Shown here piece after piece: positions 56,251 through 64,000 of a DNA stretch of 64,000 nt. The notes under the pieces are model-generated. The model had not been told where the DNA came from and searched no databases. It worked only from the letters and a program-made list of their open reading frames with translations. Source of the DNA: Clarireedia homoeocarpa (taxonomy: Eukaryota > Ascomycota > Leotiomycetes > Helotiales > Rutstroemiaceae); NCBI GenBank assembly GCA_001465935.1, contig LNKV01000031.1:23871-87870 (forward strand). Direction: 5' to 3'. Position 1 is the first letter of the stretch. The number at the start of each line of letters is the position of its first letter. Position numbers and translations under genes: made by a program.

Positions 56251-57527
56251 CTAAGCGTGTTTCTCATTAACCAAGACATATCTATATCTCGCCTTTCCAG
56301 CTTCCATATCCACGATGGCTTTGTTTGCATCCTTCATTGGAACATTGTTGTTCCATGTCCTAACACCCTTCTCCGCGAACAGGGCCAACATGTCCTTAAT
56401 TTCTTGGGGCGAACCGATCAAACTCGCTCCGATTTCGACTTTCTTGCCAATGAGAGCGAACACTGAGGATTGTTAGTATAGATAGATGAGAAATAAGGAA
56501 AGGATGAGATAGTGAATGAGGACTTACTGTTGAATCCAGGTACGACATCTTCTGGAGCACCGACCTGAACGAACTTTCCTCGGAATCGGAGTAAGGACAG
56601 GTATCCTTGGAGTGGGAGCGTGGGTGAGGAGACGGTGCTAACGATCAAATCGAGGGAGTTGGCGTATTTTTCAGCCCAATCAGGTTCCTCGTCGGTTGCT
56701 AGAGTACAGGTTAGTACAGATCAATCCCTGAAACTGGAGACGACGCTTTTACATACCAATGAATTTAGTAGCACCCATCTTCATCGCATCCTCCTTCTTC
56801 CCCGAAGTACGCGAGATAGCTACAATCTCGTCACAACCCAGAGCCTTCGCACTCATAAGACCGAAATGTCCCAGCCCACCGATTCCAACAATGCCGACCT
56901 TCTTTCCTGGACCAGCCTTATTTTGGACGAGGGGAGAGAAGGCCGTAATACCACCGCACAGCATCGGAGCTGCGATGTCTGATGGGATCTCGTCAGGTAT
57001 CTTGATTACAAAGTCGCTGCTGCCGCGCCAGTAGTCGGCATATCCTCCGTAGGATTTGCTTCCGTCAGGCCACTTGCTGTTGTAGGTCATTGTTCCGCGA
57101 GGGCAATGTTGTACGAGACTACAGCGGTGTTAGTATTAGTATGAGACTTGTGGATTCGGGGAAAAGGAGGTAAAGAGCAGCAAACATACCCATCAGCGCA
57201 AGCTTCACAATCACCTTTCTGGTTCAAGCAGGAACCGGATTGAGCACCGACACCCACGCGGTCGCCAACCTTGATATCCTTGACTTTCGAACCGACCTTC
57301 ACGGCCTTGCCGACGATCTCGTGGCCTACACATACGGGGTAGTTGGAGGGTGCCCAACCGGAGCGGAGAGTGTGGAGGTCGGAACCGCATATGCCACAGT
57401 GAGTGATTTGGATGTCGACGTCGTTTTCTTCAAAGGGCTTGGGTTCGAATCCTTGCCAGACCATTTTGCCGTTCACGCAGTCAGGGTCGAGACCCATCCA
57501 TCCCTCGAACTTGTAGTCGGTAGACAT
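56251..57527 (-). CDS. Zinc-containing NADP(H) alcohol dehydrogenase, CAD/ADH6-like, 360 aa
   Basis: A medium-chain dehydrogenase of the cinnamyl alcohol dehydrogenase group (yeast ADH6/7), reducing aromatic and branched aldehydes in the cytosol. Exons 57527-57190, 57118-56757, 56698-56528 and 56462-56251 sum to 1083 nt. Catalytic zinc ligands are in THCGICGSDLH (Cys) and VGHEIVG (His). Structural-zinc Cys residues lie in SCLNQKGDCEACADG and QHC, the first intron falling inside this loop. The Rossmann fold has VGIVGIGGLGHFGLM, typical for NADPH-preferring members, followed by AISRTSGKKEDAMKMGA. The C-terminus SPQEIKDMLALFAEKGV and RYVLVNEKHA is family-typical. Length is standard. The (GT)n-rich 80 bp just upstream of the start codon lies in its 5' leader or promoter. 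Confidence 0.94.
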
Positions 57528-58242
57528 TTTGTGTGTGTGTGTGCTTGTGTATGTGCGTGTGGTTTTTGAGGGGAAGCTTTATGAAAAATGTATGTATGTG
57601 TGGTTGTTTGAGTATGTGTTTGGGTATGTGTTGTGGTACGAATGTTATATGATATGATATAAGCAATAAAATTCGAAAAAGGACGAAAATCAGACAACTA
57701 TTTATTTACCCCTCCATAGCCATGTCATCGCCTTCATCATTTTCGGACATATGCATAAGTGAAGGGTGTGGATCCCCGATACAGGAACTTTGAGGTCTAG
57801 CTGGGATGGATGCGGGATTTTAGTTTACACTTGCAAGCTTTCCATCAACAAGCTCGGTAATAGCTGTCCGTCTTAATTCCTATCCCCATATCATAAAAGT
57901 ACAAAAATATACCATACTGTATGATTCCACGAAAACATTGTTGAATCAGGGGCGTCAGCGAATCCGACTCCGTGGTGGTATTTGTCAAAATTCTTACTTC
58001 CCGCCCGGCAATACACACACTCTGATGCCAGTAGATCAAATAAGTCTTTCTTTGAATTGCCATGAAGGTCTATGACGTATCTTCCTCGTAGAAGTGAAAA
58101 GTAGCGCGCGTTTAAGTCCATCACTCGCCATTGCAATCAACCTCTCCGTCACCTGGACAGGACAGATGCCAGTAGAATAGCCCCTTGCGAATTGGCCACG
58201 CAGAGAAACACGGAGGACAACTGCCGCGTCTCACAAACGAGG
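57528..58242. other. ADH promoter and gene-poor DNA
   Basis: A degenerate GTGTGT/GTATGT tract lies at 57529-57640, immediately upstream of the dehydrogenase. No gene is seen after it. Confidence 0.5.
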
Positions 58243-58364
58243 CTTCCAGAGACTTCGATACCAGTCTACTTTGTGTGGAGAACCCGATGTTGTGGATCGC
58301 ATACTTCCAGAGACTTCGATACTAGTCTACTTTGTGTGGAAAACCCGATGTTGTTGATCGTATC
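58243..58364. repeat. 61-bp direct tandem duplication
   Basis: Two copies of a unit beginning CTTCCAGAGACTTCGATAC and running through AGTCTACTTTGTGTGG to CCCGATGTTG lie at 58243 and 58304. They differ at about six positions. The second copy runs directly into the MITE. Confidence 0.85.
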
Positions 58365-58435
58365 CCCTGGACTGCCATGCGCGACTTCCCCACCTTATTT
58401 TCGGTGAGGTCGCGAGTAGTTGGCAGTCAAGGGGA
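58363..58435. mobile_element. Foldback MITE (family 2), complete, 73 bp
   Basis: Ends are TCCCCTGGACTGCCA and TGGCAGTCAAGGGGA, with inner arms CGACTTCCCCACC and GGTGAGGTCGCGAG around an 8-base loop. It is flanked by TA on both sides (58361-58362, 58436-58437). It is the complete version of the truncated element at 5663-5727. Confidence 0.85.
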
Positions 58436-58437
58436 TA

Positions 58438-59548
58438 AATTGAAGTGTTGATGAACATTTTTGTGGAGATCATGCAATAAGTCAATACGCACCCTGAAGT
58501 GTTTACATCATCGGCTTGGTCGGCTAGGTCGGACCGTTGCACGTCCCGTTTCTGTCCTGTAAGCACTTTATCTCCGATTCTAGCTCATAAGCGGTATAGC
58601 GGTGAAGTACCCCTTGCATTACCCATATCATGCTGTTTTAACATTAGTGGGGTGATGTTGTGTGGACCCACTCAAAAAGCTTCGTCTCTATCCCGACTCC
58701 GACCGATGTAACGATCTCAGTCCTTCTCTCGGCAGATCTGGTCTTGCAGATATCAAATTAATCTACCTCGAATGTGCCATTTTTTTGTCACGCAGACGTG
58801 GAGGATTATTGGCACTCACTAATCTGGCTACATGGCACTTACTAATCTCTCTAAGCACTTACTGATCTCTTTACATAGGCAAACCTATCTGCTCGAGGAT
58901 CTCGACGGACCCCGACCCCCTATCAGTTATCCTATATCTTCCGAGATTTATGGCATCGGAAAGCGTCGCCCGAGACGAGTGGGGATAGCTGAGCAAAAGT
59001 AACGCAGTCTACTTCGTATGTGAGAGAGTGGAGGATTAAGGAGTGCTGTGGTATGGTAGGAAACTCTCCCTGGTTGATTGGATCCTAGAAGGTCTGGGAA
59101 AACTCGAAGCAATTCCCGAGATCCTGATTGAGGTCTTACACGCCAAATAACTGTCTGCTTGGTCTGATGTTCGCGATACTTGCTACATGGCGGACGACTG
59201 AAAGACTTGAAAAGGAGAGTTATTAGTTGAAAGACTGAGATTAAGCAGTGTTGACCTCACTACCATTGCGGCACAGTGGATTGGTTCACGTGTTATCAAA
59301 CTACAAGTACGAATTCAAGATTTAAGGCTATTAGTTGGCTCTGATCTGTACTCGATACAATAATCTTGCTACCCTTTGTGGTTATCATACAAGCCAAAAA
59401 TAGTAGCCTTTTTCCAATCGTTTGGAAGGAATGCATTGAGAAGCGGGCCGCGATAGCGCTGTTACATGTGATCTACTCGGCTGATATCACTCGTATTTAT
59501 ATTGATAGTCGGCAGAGCTTCGTTCTTCAAATATTTCTCAGATTTTCG
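58438..59548. other. Gene-poor stretch, no supported gene
   Basis: GC is normal, but open frames are short and stop-rich on both strands, and no family is recognised. The look is of old, decayed sequence. Confidence 0.45.
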
Positions 59549-60576
59549 TCATAGCCTTGGGAAGAGTTCCATCGCCGTCTCCTTCATGACTTCCATATTC
59601 TTTGTCCGGCTTTCATGCATCAATCCCCTCAGTTTTTCTGCTCTGCGAAAATCACTCCTTTCTCTGGCGAATGGAAAATTGCTTCCGTACATGATTCTTT
59701 CTGCCCCGAAGAACCTTTTAGCTGTTTCCATCTCGACACTGTTATGGTCCATGGAAGTGGCATAGAAATGCCTTGCTTCCCTCCTGAAGTCAATTACAGT
59801 ATTTTTCACACTATTCTCAATATTGTCACTGATATATGACAGAGTTCCACCGCCATGTGAAAGTATCATCTTCATGTTTGGATAAGTGGACATGATGTTC
59901 GAATGTATCAGGGAGTATGCTGTGCGTGTTATTTCGTGGGCGAGGTCCACCATCTGTGGTATTGACGGCTCAATCGGAGACATCGTCGTGGTTGAGTTGG
60001 CAATAGGATGAATTAGAATGACTGCATGAAGGCGATTCAATTCTTCGAACAATGGGCGAAACAGGTCCTCGCCTAGATAGTTCCCTTCATAGCTAGTAAA
60101 CAGTGTAACTCCGTCGGCATTTAGATTCGTGAAGCAGAATTTGAGGCTCGATAACACAACGGGAATGGAGGCCTCATTAATCGAGGGCAGTGTGGCGAAG
60201 AAGCCAAATTTTGTAGGGTATTGTAGGCAGAGCTTGTAGGTGTACATGTTAATTTCCTGACACAACGCACTGTCGTGAATGAGTGCATAGCCGAAAGAGA
60301 GAATAGAGGTTGAGATTGAGTTTTGATCCATGAATTCCAGAGAGCTCTTTGGTGACCAGTTGGGAGGCTCAAGTGTTGTACTTCGCTCTGGGTGTTCTCT
60401 GATGTCTATATCGCATTAGTTGAAAGTCGGGGCCCATGAGCCATAAATTGCGTACAGTTGAGGTAGACAGGAGGAATTATTTGATGCTGTGAGTCAATCT
60501 TCTTTGGTCTCTCGGACGGTAACGGATTGCCGGCGACGGAGCGACGGCGAGGAGTGATATATCTAAGATGGAATTC
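59549..60576 (-). CDS. Amidohydrolase-2 family protein with altered metal ligands (5' end unresolved)
   Basis: Related to the ACMSD/6-methylsalicylate-decarboxylase branch of amidohydrolases. Exon 60405-59549 (857 nt) carries YPTKFGFFATLP, LNADGVTLFTSYEGNYLG, VILIHPIA, KMILSHGGGTLSYI and RIMYGSNFPFAR. A 50-nt intron (60406-60455) joins it to an upstream exon ending KKIDSQHQIIPPVYLN, giving VYLNYIREHPERSTTLEPP. That exon is open to a CTCCAG acceptor at 60577. In active relatives the first strand holds an H-x-H metal motif (ID-x-H-x-H) and the late motif is GSDYP. Here they read SQHQ and GSNFP, so two His and one Asp are apparently replaced. No start Met is in this exon. The micro-ORF at 60749, spliced at GTAATC (60686), would supply one and give 346 residues, but this is a guess. 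Confidence 0.65.
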
Positions 60577-60620
60577 CTGGAGATGATTGTGTAGAAATAG
60601 AGCGACATCTTCTCTGTTAA

Positions 60621-60749
60621 CTACCAGGGGGTTAATTCGGGGCTGCGCTTTTCTAAGATGGAGATCTCACTGTAAAAAACGATTACAGTAATTGTAATGA
60701 TAACTACTGCGATAATGATGCAGACAGCTGCGACAGATATTTCTGACAT
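60621..60749 (-). CDS. Possible 42-residue single-pass membrane micro-ORF or signal exon
   Basis: The ATG at 60749 opens a 42-codon frame: MSEIS, then an unbroken hydrophobic span (about residues 6-26, Val/Ile/Ala/Thr), a charged tail SEISILEKRSPELTPW and a stop at 60621. Either it is an independent small membrane protein, or its first 21 codons form the signal/anchor exon of the amidohydrolase downstream. A GTAATC donor falls exactly in phase with the CTCCAG acceptor at 60577. Evidence is composition and phase only. Confidence 0.3.
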   Translation of the reverse strand: MSEISVAAVCIIIAVVIITITVIVFYSEISILEKRSPELTPW

Positions 60750-60879
60750 GATATACTAAACTTATCCACCCGAAGATATTGAAATTATGTGTATGAATGA
60801 AGATGTCTACTGCAGTAGAGAAGTAATAAGAGAGAACCATACCATAGTAAAGGTCTCGTCTACTTGTGGATGAGACCAT

Positions 60880-61942
60880 TCACGACTGTATTCCTCTATC
60901 TGCGATCGTCATTTGGATAACAGATTCAGAAGGTGACAGTTGTTGATATGTATCTGAGCTAATTCTCCCTCCAGCACAGGACTTTATTCTAAGAACATGT
61001 TCTTCATAGTCAAATCTGTTATCTTCAGATACGAAGAAGGTCCTTAAGAAATTAAAATATAGTACTGCGTTCAAGTTGGCTCGGAACGTCAAATATCTAC
61101 AATATGCGAAAGCTGGTTTTGTTGCTGCGAAAAGTTCGTATGATTGTATCATGATAGATATCTTTGTCGTCACTCGCACACTTTGACTTTCCAAAGCTAT
61201 CACAACGTATTCCGTTGAACGACTTCTTTTCAGAGCCATTGGGTGATACCGTGAGGTAATTTTGCGGATACCTGCATAAGAGGACGAACGATGGTTGTGT
61301 GACATCTTGAGACACGAGCTTTAGATAGTTTGGTGTATCCCAATTTCCACGATTAAACGGTTCGAGTATGATGATTGATCATTTGGTTTTTGGATAAATA
61401 TTTTTCTTGCTCTTATGCGTTATTACGGTAGCCTCGATACCTTAAGTTTCTAGGAGAAATTGAGAGGTTTCTTCCGGAGACCTCAGCACTATTCCTTCAC
61501 ATAGGAAACATCCTAATATTATGTTCAATTTTTCAGCAATACCCAAAAGTGTCAAGTATTGACGGTACGGGTGAGGAATTAGCCGCTGCCGGAGCACCTG
61601 ACTGGGCGAGTCTCCATTGGATAAAAATGAGTTCCAGTTGCCAGCCATTAAACTAATTTCTGTACATACTAGGAGTACACTGTTCTCGATAATGCCACCG
61701 ATAGATGCCTCTGTAGCAAGGAAAAGTCGCTACAGCGAAAGCTCATGAATCCTTCCACGGGATAGATGAAATCTTTAAGCAATAGTGTGCTTAACAGAGA
61801 AAGATTACCTCCCTCAAATCACTAGAATTGACGCATGACAAATTGATGGACTGCATCTCAAACACCGATAAAGCTTTAATGCTCTCCGGATACTTGAAGA
61901 AGCTGAGCATTAAGTGAGAAGAGAGAAGGGATTGAGAAGTAG
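60880..61942. other. Protein-like but unassigned minus-strand stretches
   Basis: Two minus-strand open stretches look protein-like. One is 61305-60880 (141 residues, with AFAYCRYLTFRANLNAVLYF and FDYEEHVLRIKS). The other is 61648-61442 (with LIPHPYRQYLTLLGIAEKLN). They could be exons of one gene, but I could not join them in phase and recognise no family. Further right, 61700-61920 on the plus strand contains stop-rich coding-like residue. Confidence 0.3.
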
Positions 61943-62926
61943 GCCGCGGAGCATCAAAATCATTTGCAGGATCTTTGGAAGAACTTGTATTCGAGAGTGG
62001 ATATTCTTACCGACAACAGGATTGACTGGCGTGAAGTGGCTAACTTTACTGCTGAACAGAAATTGAATCTCACCCCTACTAATTGCTATGATATGAAGCG
62101 GGACGATCTGGCTCTGGTTCATGATGGCAGTGTAGCTCCTCTCGACTGGCGGAACGGTTGCTATGTGACTTTGACTGGGTTCTTACCCGCCGGCGGCAGC
62201 TAACCCGATGCCGATACAATCTGGTGCATCTCCTCCGAAGTCTACGGCGGCGGCTACCAATACGTCTGTGCCATCACCACTGCCGATGTTAACTATGACA
62301 ATGGGATTAAACTAAACTATACCCTCATGGATCCTTCTACCTACCTCTGGCTGCAGACAATGGAAGACGCAGTAACCGGTGCGCTGCTCAGCACGTACAA
62401 CAAGACAGCCGGGCCGATTCTAGGCTGGGGCACGGCGCTCGAATGCAACGATAATGATGCGGGGGAGGCGTGTACCGGGACAGTGGAGCCGTAGTATTAT
62501 GTGAATTCGACGATTGTGCTGGAGGGTGCGGATGAGAGTTTTGTAAATACGTTGGGGGCGGGAGAGGGGGTCGTGTATACGGATATGCAGACGCCGGATG
62601 GGGGAAAGACGTGGACGATTGCGAAGATTACGATTCCGGCAATGCAGGCTTCGGCGGAGGAGCCTTCCTCCTCCTCCTCTTCTTCTTCGGTGATAGTGGC
62701 GGCGATGACGTCGAGTGCTGTAGGAGGGAATATTGCGGTTGTGACTTCGGAGGTGGTGAGCGCGGTTCAGACGTCGGTTGTTTCGTCTTCGGTTGTGGTT
62801 TCTTCAACAACATTGATCGCTAGCTCCGCGACTGCGACGGCTTCAGCTACTTCTGGTTTCTCTGGTCGTCCAGGAAGTGGTTGGTTTGGTGGTGTTCATG
62901 GCGGAGGACGATTTGGTGGATTCTAG
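61943..62926 (+). pseudogene. Secreted Ser/Thr-rich fungal protein, two in-frame stops
   Basis: One continuous frame encodes NLYSRVDILTDNRIDWREVA, DWRNGCYVTLTGFLPAGG, a stop at 62202, then DTIWCISSEVYGGGYQYVCA, LNYTLMDPSTYLWLQTMED, ECNDNDAGEACTGTVEP, a second stop at 62492, and a C-terminal Ser/Val/Thr-rich tail ending GGVHGGGRFGGF. Paired Cys residues (NDCY-like, WCIS, YVCA, LECN, EACTG) suggest an extracellular fold. The Ser-rich tail resembles cell-wall or GPI-linked proteins, though no clear omega site is seen. The stops are TAA and TAG where Gln codons would fit, compatible with C-to-T changes. No signal peptide or ATG is found at the 5' end, because a stop precedes 61943. Judged a pseudogene. 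Confidence 0.7.
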
Positions 62927-63676
62927 AGGTAAGACGAAGAGGGTTGTGGATATTCTGGGTCGCTATTTTCTTGCATTAAGATTTGATATTGTTAGCGAAA
63001 TTGAAAGGGTAACTATTTCCCCGTACCACAACCAACCTTGTTTACAGACTTTGTATATGTTGAAAGTATTTCACCGTGTACCTCCTTACATCTTTCCGGT
63101 TCTCAATCATTATCTGTGACCTGATGTCCAGTTTCTTTCTCCAAATGATGGAAAATAATATTCTGGTATTTGGGTAAGCAAGTACATTTCCATCGTCATA
63201 CTTGCAATTGGATCACATTCTTCTGAGTTAGTTAGCTTTTTCCGAATATGGCTCTAGCCCTATGCATGCTTCTGTCAAAAGCATAGATAGGATCATAATT
63301 TCTTGGGCATAGGCATTTCATTCCTGTCTCGGAAATGAGACCAGACACTCAAGTGAAGTTGGAAAAATTGACTTGGAAAAATTGACTTGAAGGGAACTTT
63401 TTCACACGATCATAAAAAAGCACAAAATACAGCATGATGTTTTATTTGGCGTAATTCATCACATCATTCATGTCTACTCTATGACATAGCTAGCCATCCA
63501 GATCGTATCGTACATAACTCTGTCCAAGGACCCAAACCACCAACACCATAAACTCCAAAATTTCGAATCATCTCAGCACAAGCCCTCAGATAGCTCTAGC
63601 ATTCACCCGCTCGCTATTCATAATCATAATATCAAAACATCCACCCTTTTGACTGTTTTCCCAGTAACCTATCCAT
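62927..63676. other. Intergenic, no gene seen
   Basis: Contains two short direct copies of GGAAAAATTGACTTG near 63361-63388. Otherwise it is AT-balanced non-coding DNA. Confidence 0.5.
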
Positions 63677-64000
63677 TTATTCCTGGTTATCCGCGCAAGA
63701 CCAAGACCCCTTGCTTCTGGAAGCATCCAAATGCATTTGATAACCCGACGCATACAAGCCCACAAAACAAATAATACAGCCCAGCAAAAGCAGCGAGAAG
63801 TTCGCAGCTGACAGCCACAGGTTCTTAGCGCCCCGCGTGCAGCTTCCCCAGTTGAGGTAGAACCAGCAGATACCCGGAAGACCGTACGAGAACCAGGAGG
63901 CGAAGAGAGCGGAGATGAATCCGAGGAGGTCGGAAAAGACAGGGATACTTTCTGCGATGATCCATGCGACGGTCCATGAGCCGACCACGAGTCCGACCCA
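63677..64000 (-). CDS. Amino-acid transporter (Aa_trans/mtr-like), C-terminal part
   Basis: This gene enters from the right edge, and only its last 107 codons are in the window. The visible part has three hydrophobic helices: VGSWTVAWIIAESIPVFSDL then LGFISALFASWFSYGLPG, ICWFYLNWGSC, and AANFSLLLLGCIICFVGL. It ends in a short soluble tail, SKGSWSCADNQE. The SIPVFSDLLGFISALFASW block is typical of the last membrane segments of fungal neutral amino-acid permeases such as Neurospora MTR, which take up aromatic and aliphatic amino acids at the plasma membrane. The start codon lies outside. Confidence 0.85.
   Translation of the reverse strand, partial: WVGLVVGSWTVAWIIAESIPVFSDLLGFISALFASWFSYGLPGICWFYLNWGSCTRGAKNLWLSAANFSLLLLGCIICFVGLYASGYQMHLDASRSKGSWSCADNQE

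Noticed and set aside
57425..57445. GGGTTCGAATCC, a tRNA T-loop-like word
   Set aside because: It lies inside the first exon of the alcohol dehydrogenase, and no cloverleaf can be formed around it.

Overview
The window comes from a filamentous ascomycete (Pezizomycotina). Genes are split by short introns, mostly 40-180 nt, with GT..AG ends and CTAAC/CTGAC-type branch sites. There are two Zn2Cys6 transcription factors, a fungal P450, a 2EXR-domain protein, a DOMON/cytochrome-b561 protein and an SSD1/gul-1 homologue. One transposase copy carries in-frame TAA/TAG stops of the kind repeat-induced point mutation (RIP) leaves. The overall gene set suggests a Leotiomycete (Helotiales-like), but that placement is inference. 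No bacterial operons, CRISPR arrays, tRNA or rRNA genes were seen.

Layout. 1-13.4 kb is an accessory, repeat-rich stretch: an intact GH106-type secreted glycosidase (439-4000), two foldback MITEs side by side (5457-5727), an intact P450 (6348-8005), a RIP-degraded Tc1/mariner element inside a larger foldback (9781-11449), and remnants of an S66 LD-carboxypeptidase and a siderophore transporter. 13.4-24 kb mixes broken genes (metallophosphoesterase, NAD-dependent reductase, GH16 glucanase) with intact ones (2EXR protein, a 118-residue conserved small protein, aldo-keto reductase, NADP-glutamate dehydrogenase). 24.9-57.5 kb is mostly ordinary core genome: 3-beta-HSD/ERG26-like dehydrogenase, two Zn2Cys6 factors, DOMON-b561 protein, class 1A dihydroorotate dehydrogenase, Rds1-type ferritin-like secreted protein, SSD1, GLE1, secreted GH1 beta-glucosidase, an uncharacterised 291-residue secreted protein, a small Cys-containing secreted candidate and a CAD/ADH6-type alcohol dehydrogenase. 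57.5-63 kb is again degraded: MITE, tandem duplication, an amidohydrolase-2 protein whose metal ligands look substituted, and a Ser-rich secreted pseudogene. The window ends inside an amino-acid transporter (63677 onward).

How they relate. The genes do not form one evident biosynthetic cluster. Recurring themes are secreted carbohydrate-active enzymes (GH106, GH1, GH16 remnant), redox enzymes, and central metabolism (glutamate and pyrimidine synthesis) next to RNA/translation factors (SSD1, GLE1). I rebuilt exon structures by following reading frame across splice sites; where the summed exon length is a multiple of three and family motifs continue, the model is given with high confidence. No convincing new multi-gene system was found. 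The most unusual signals are the metal-ligand-less amidohydrolase with an adjacent membrane micro-ORF, the dense tandem-repeat promoter between SSD1 and GLE1, the multiple-of-three stop-free introns, and a C-rich to G-rich coding switch inside several genes.
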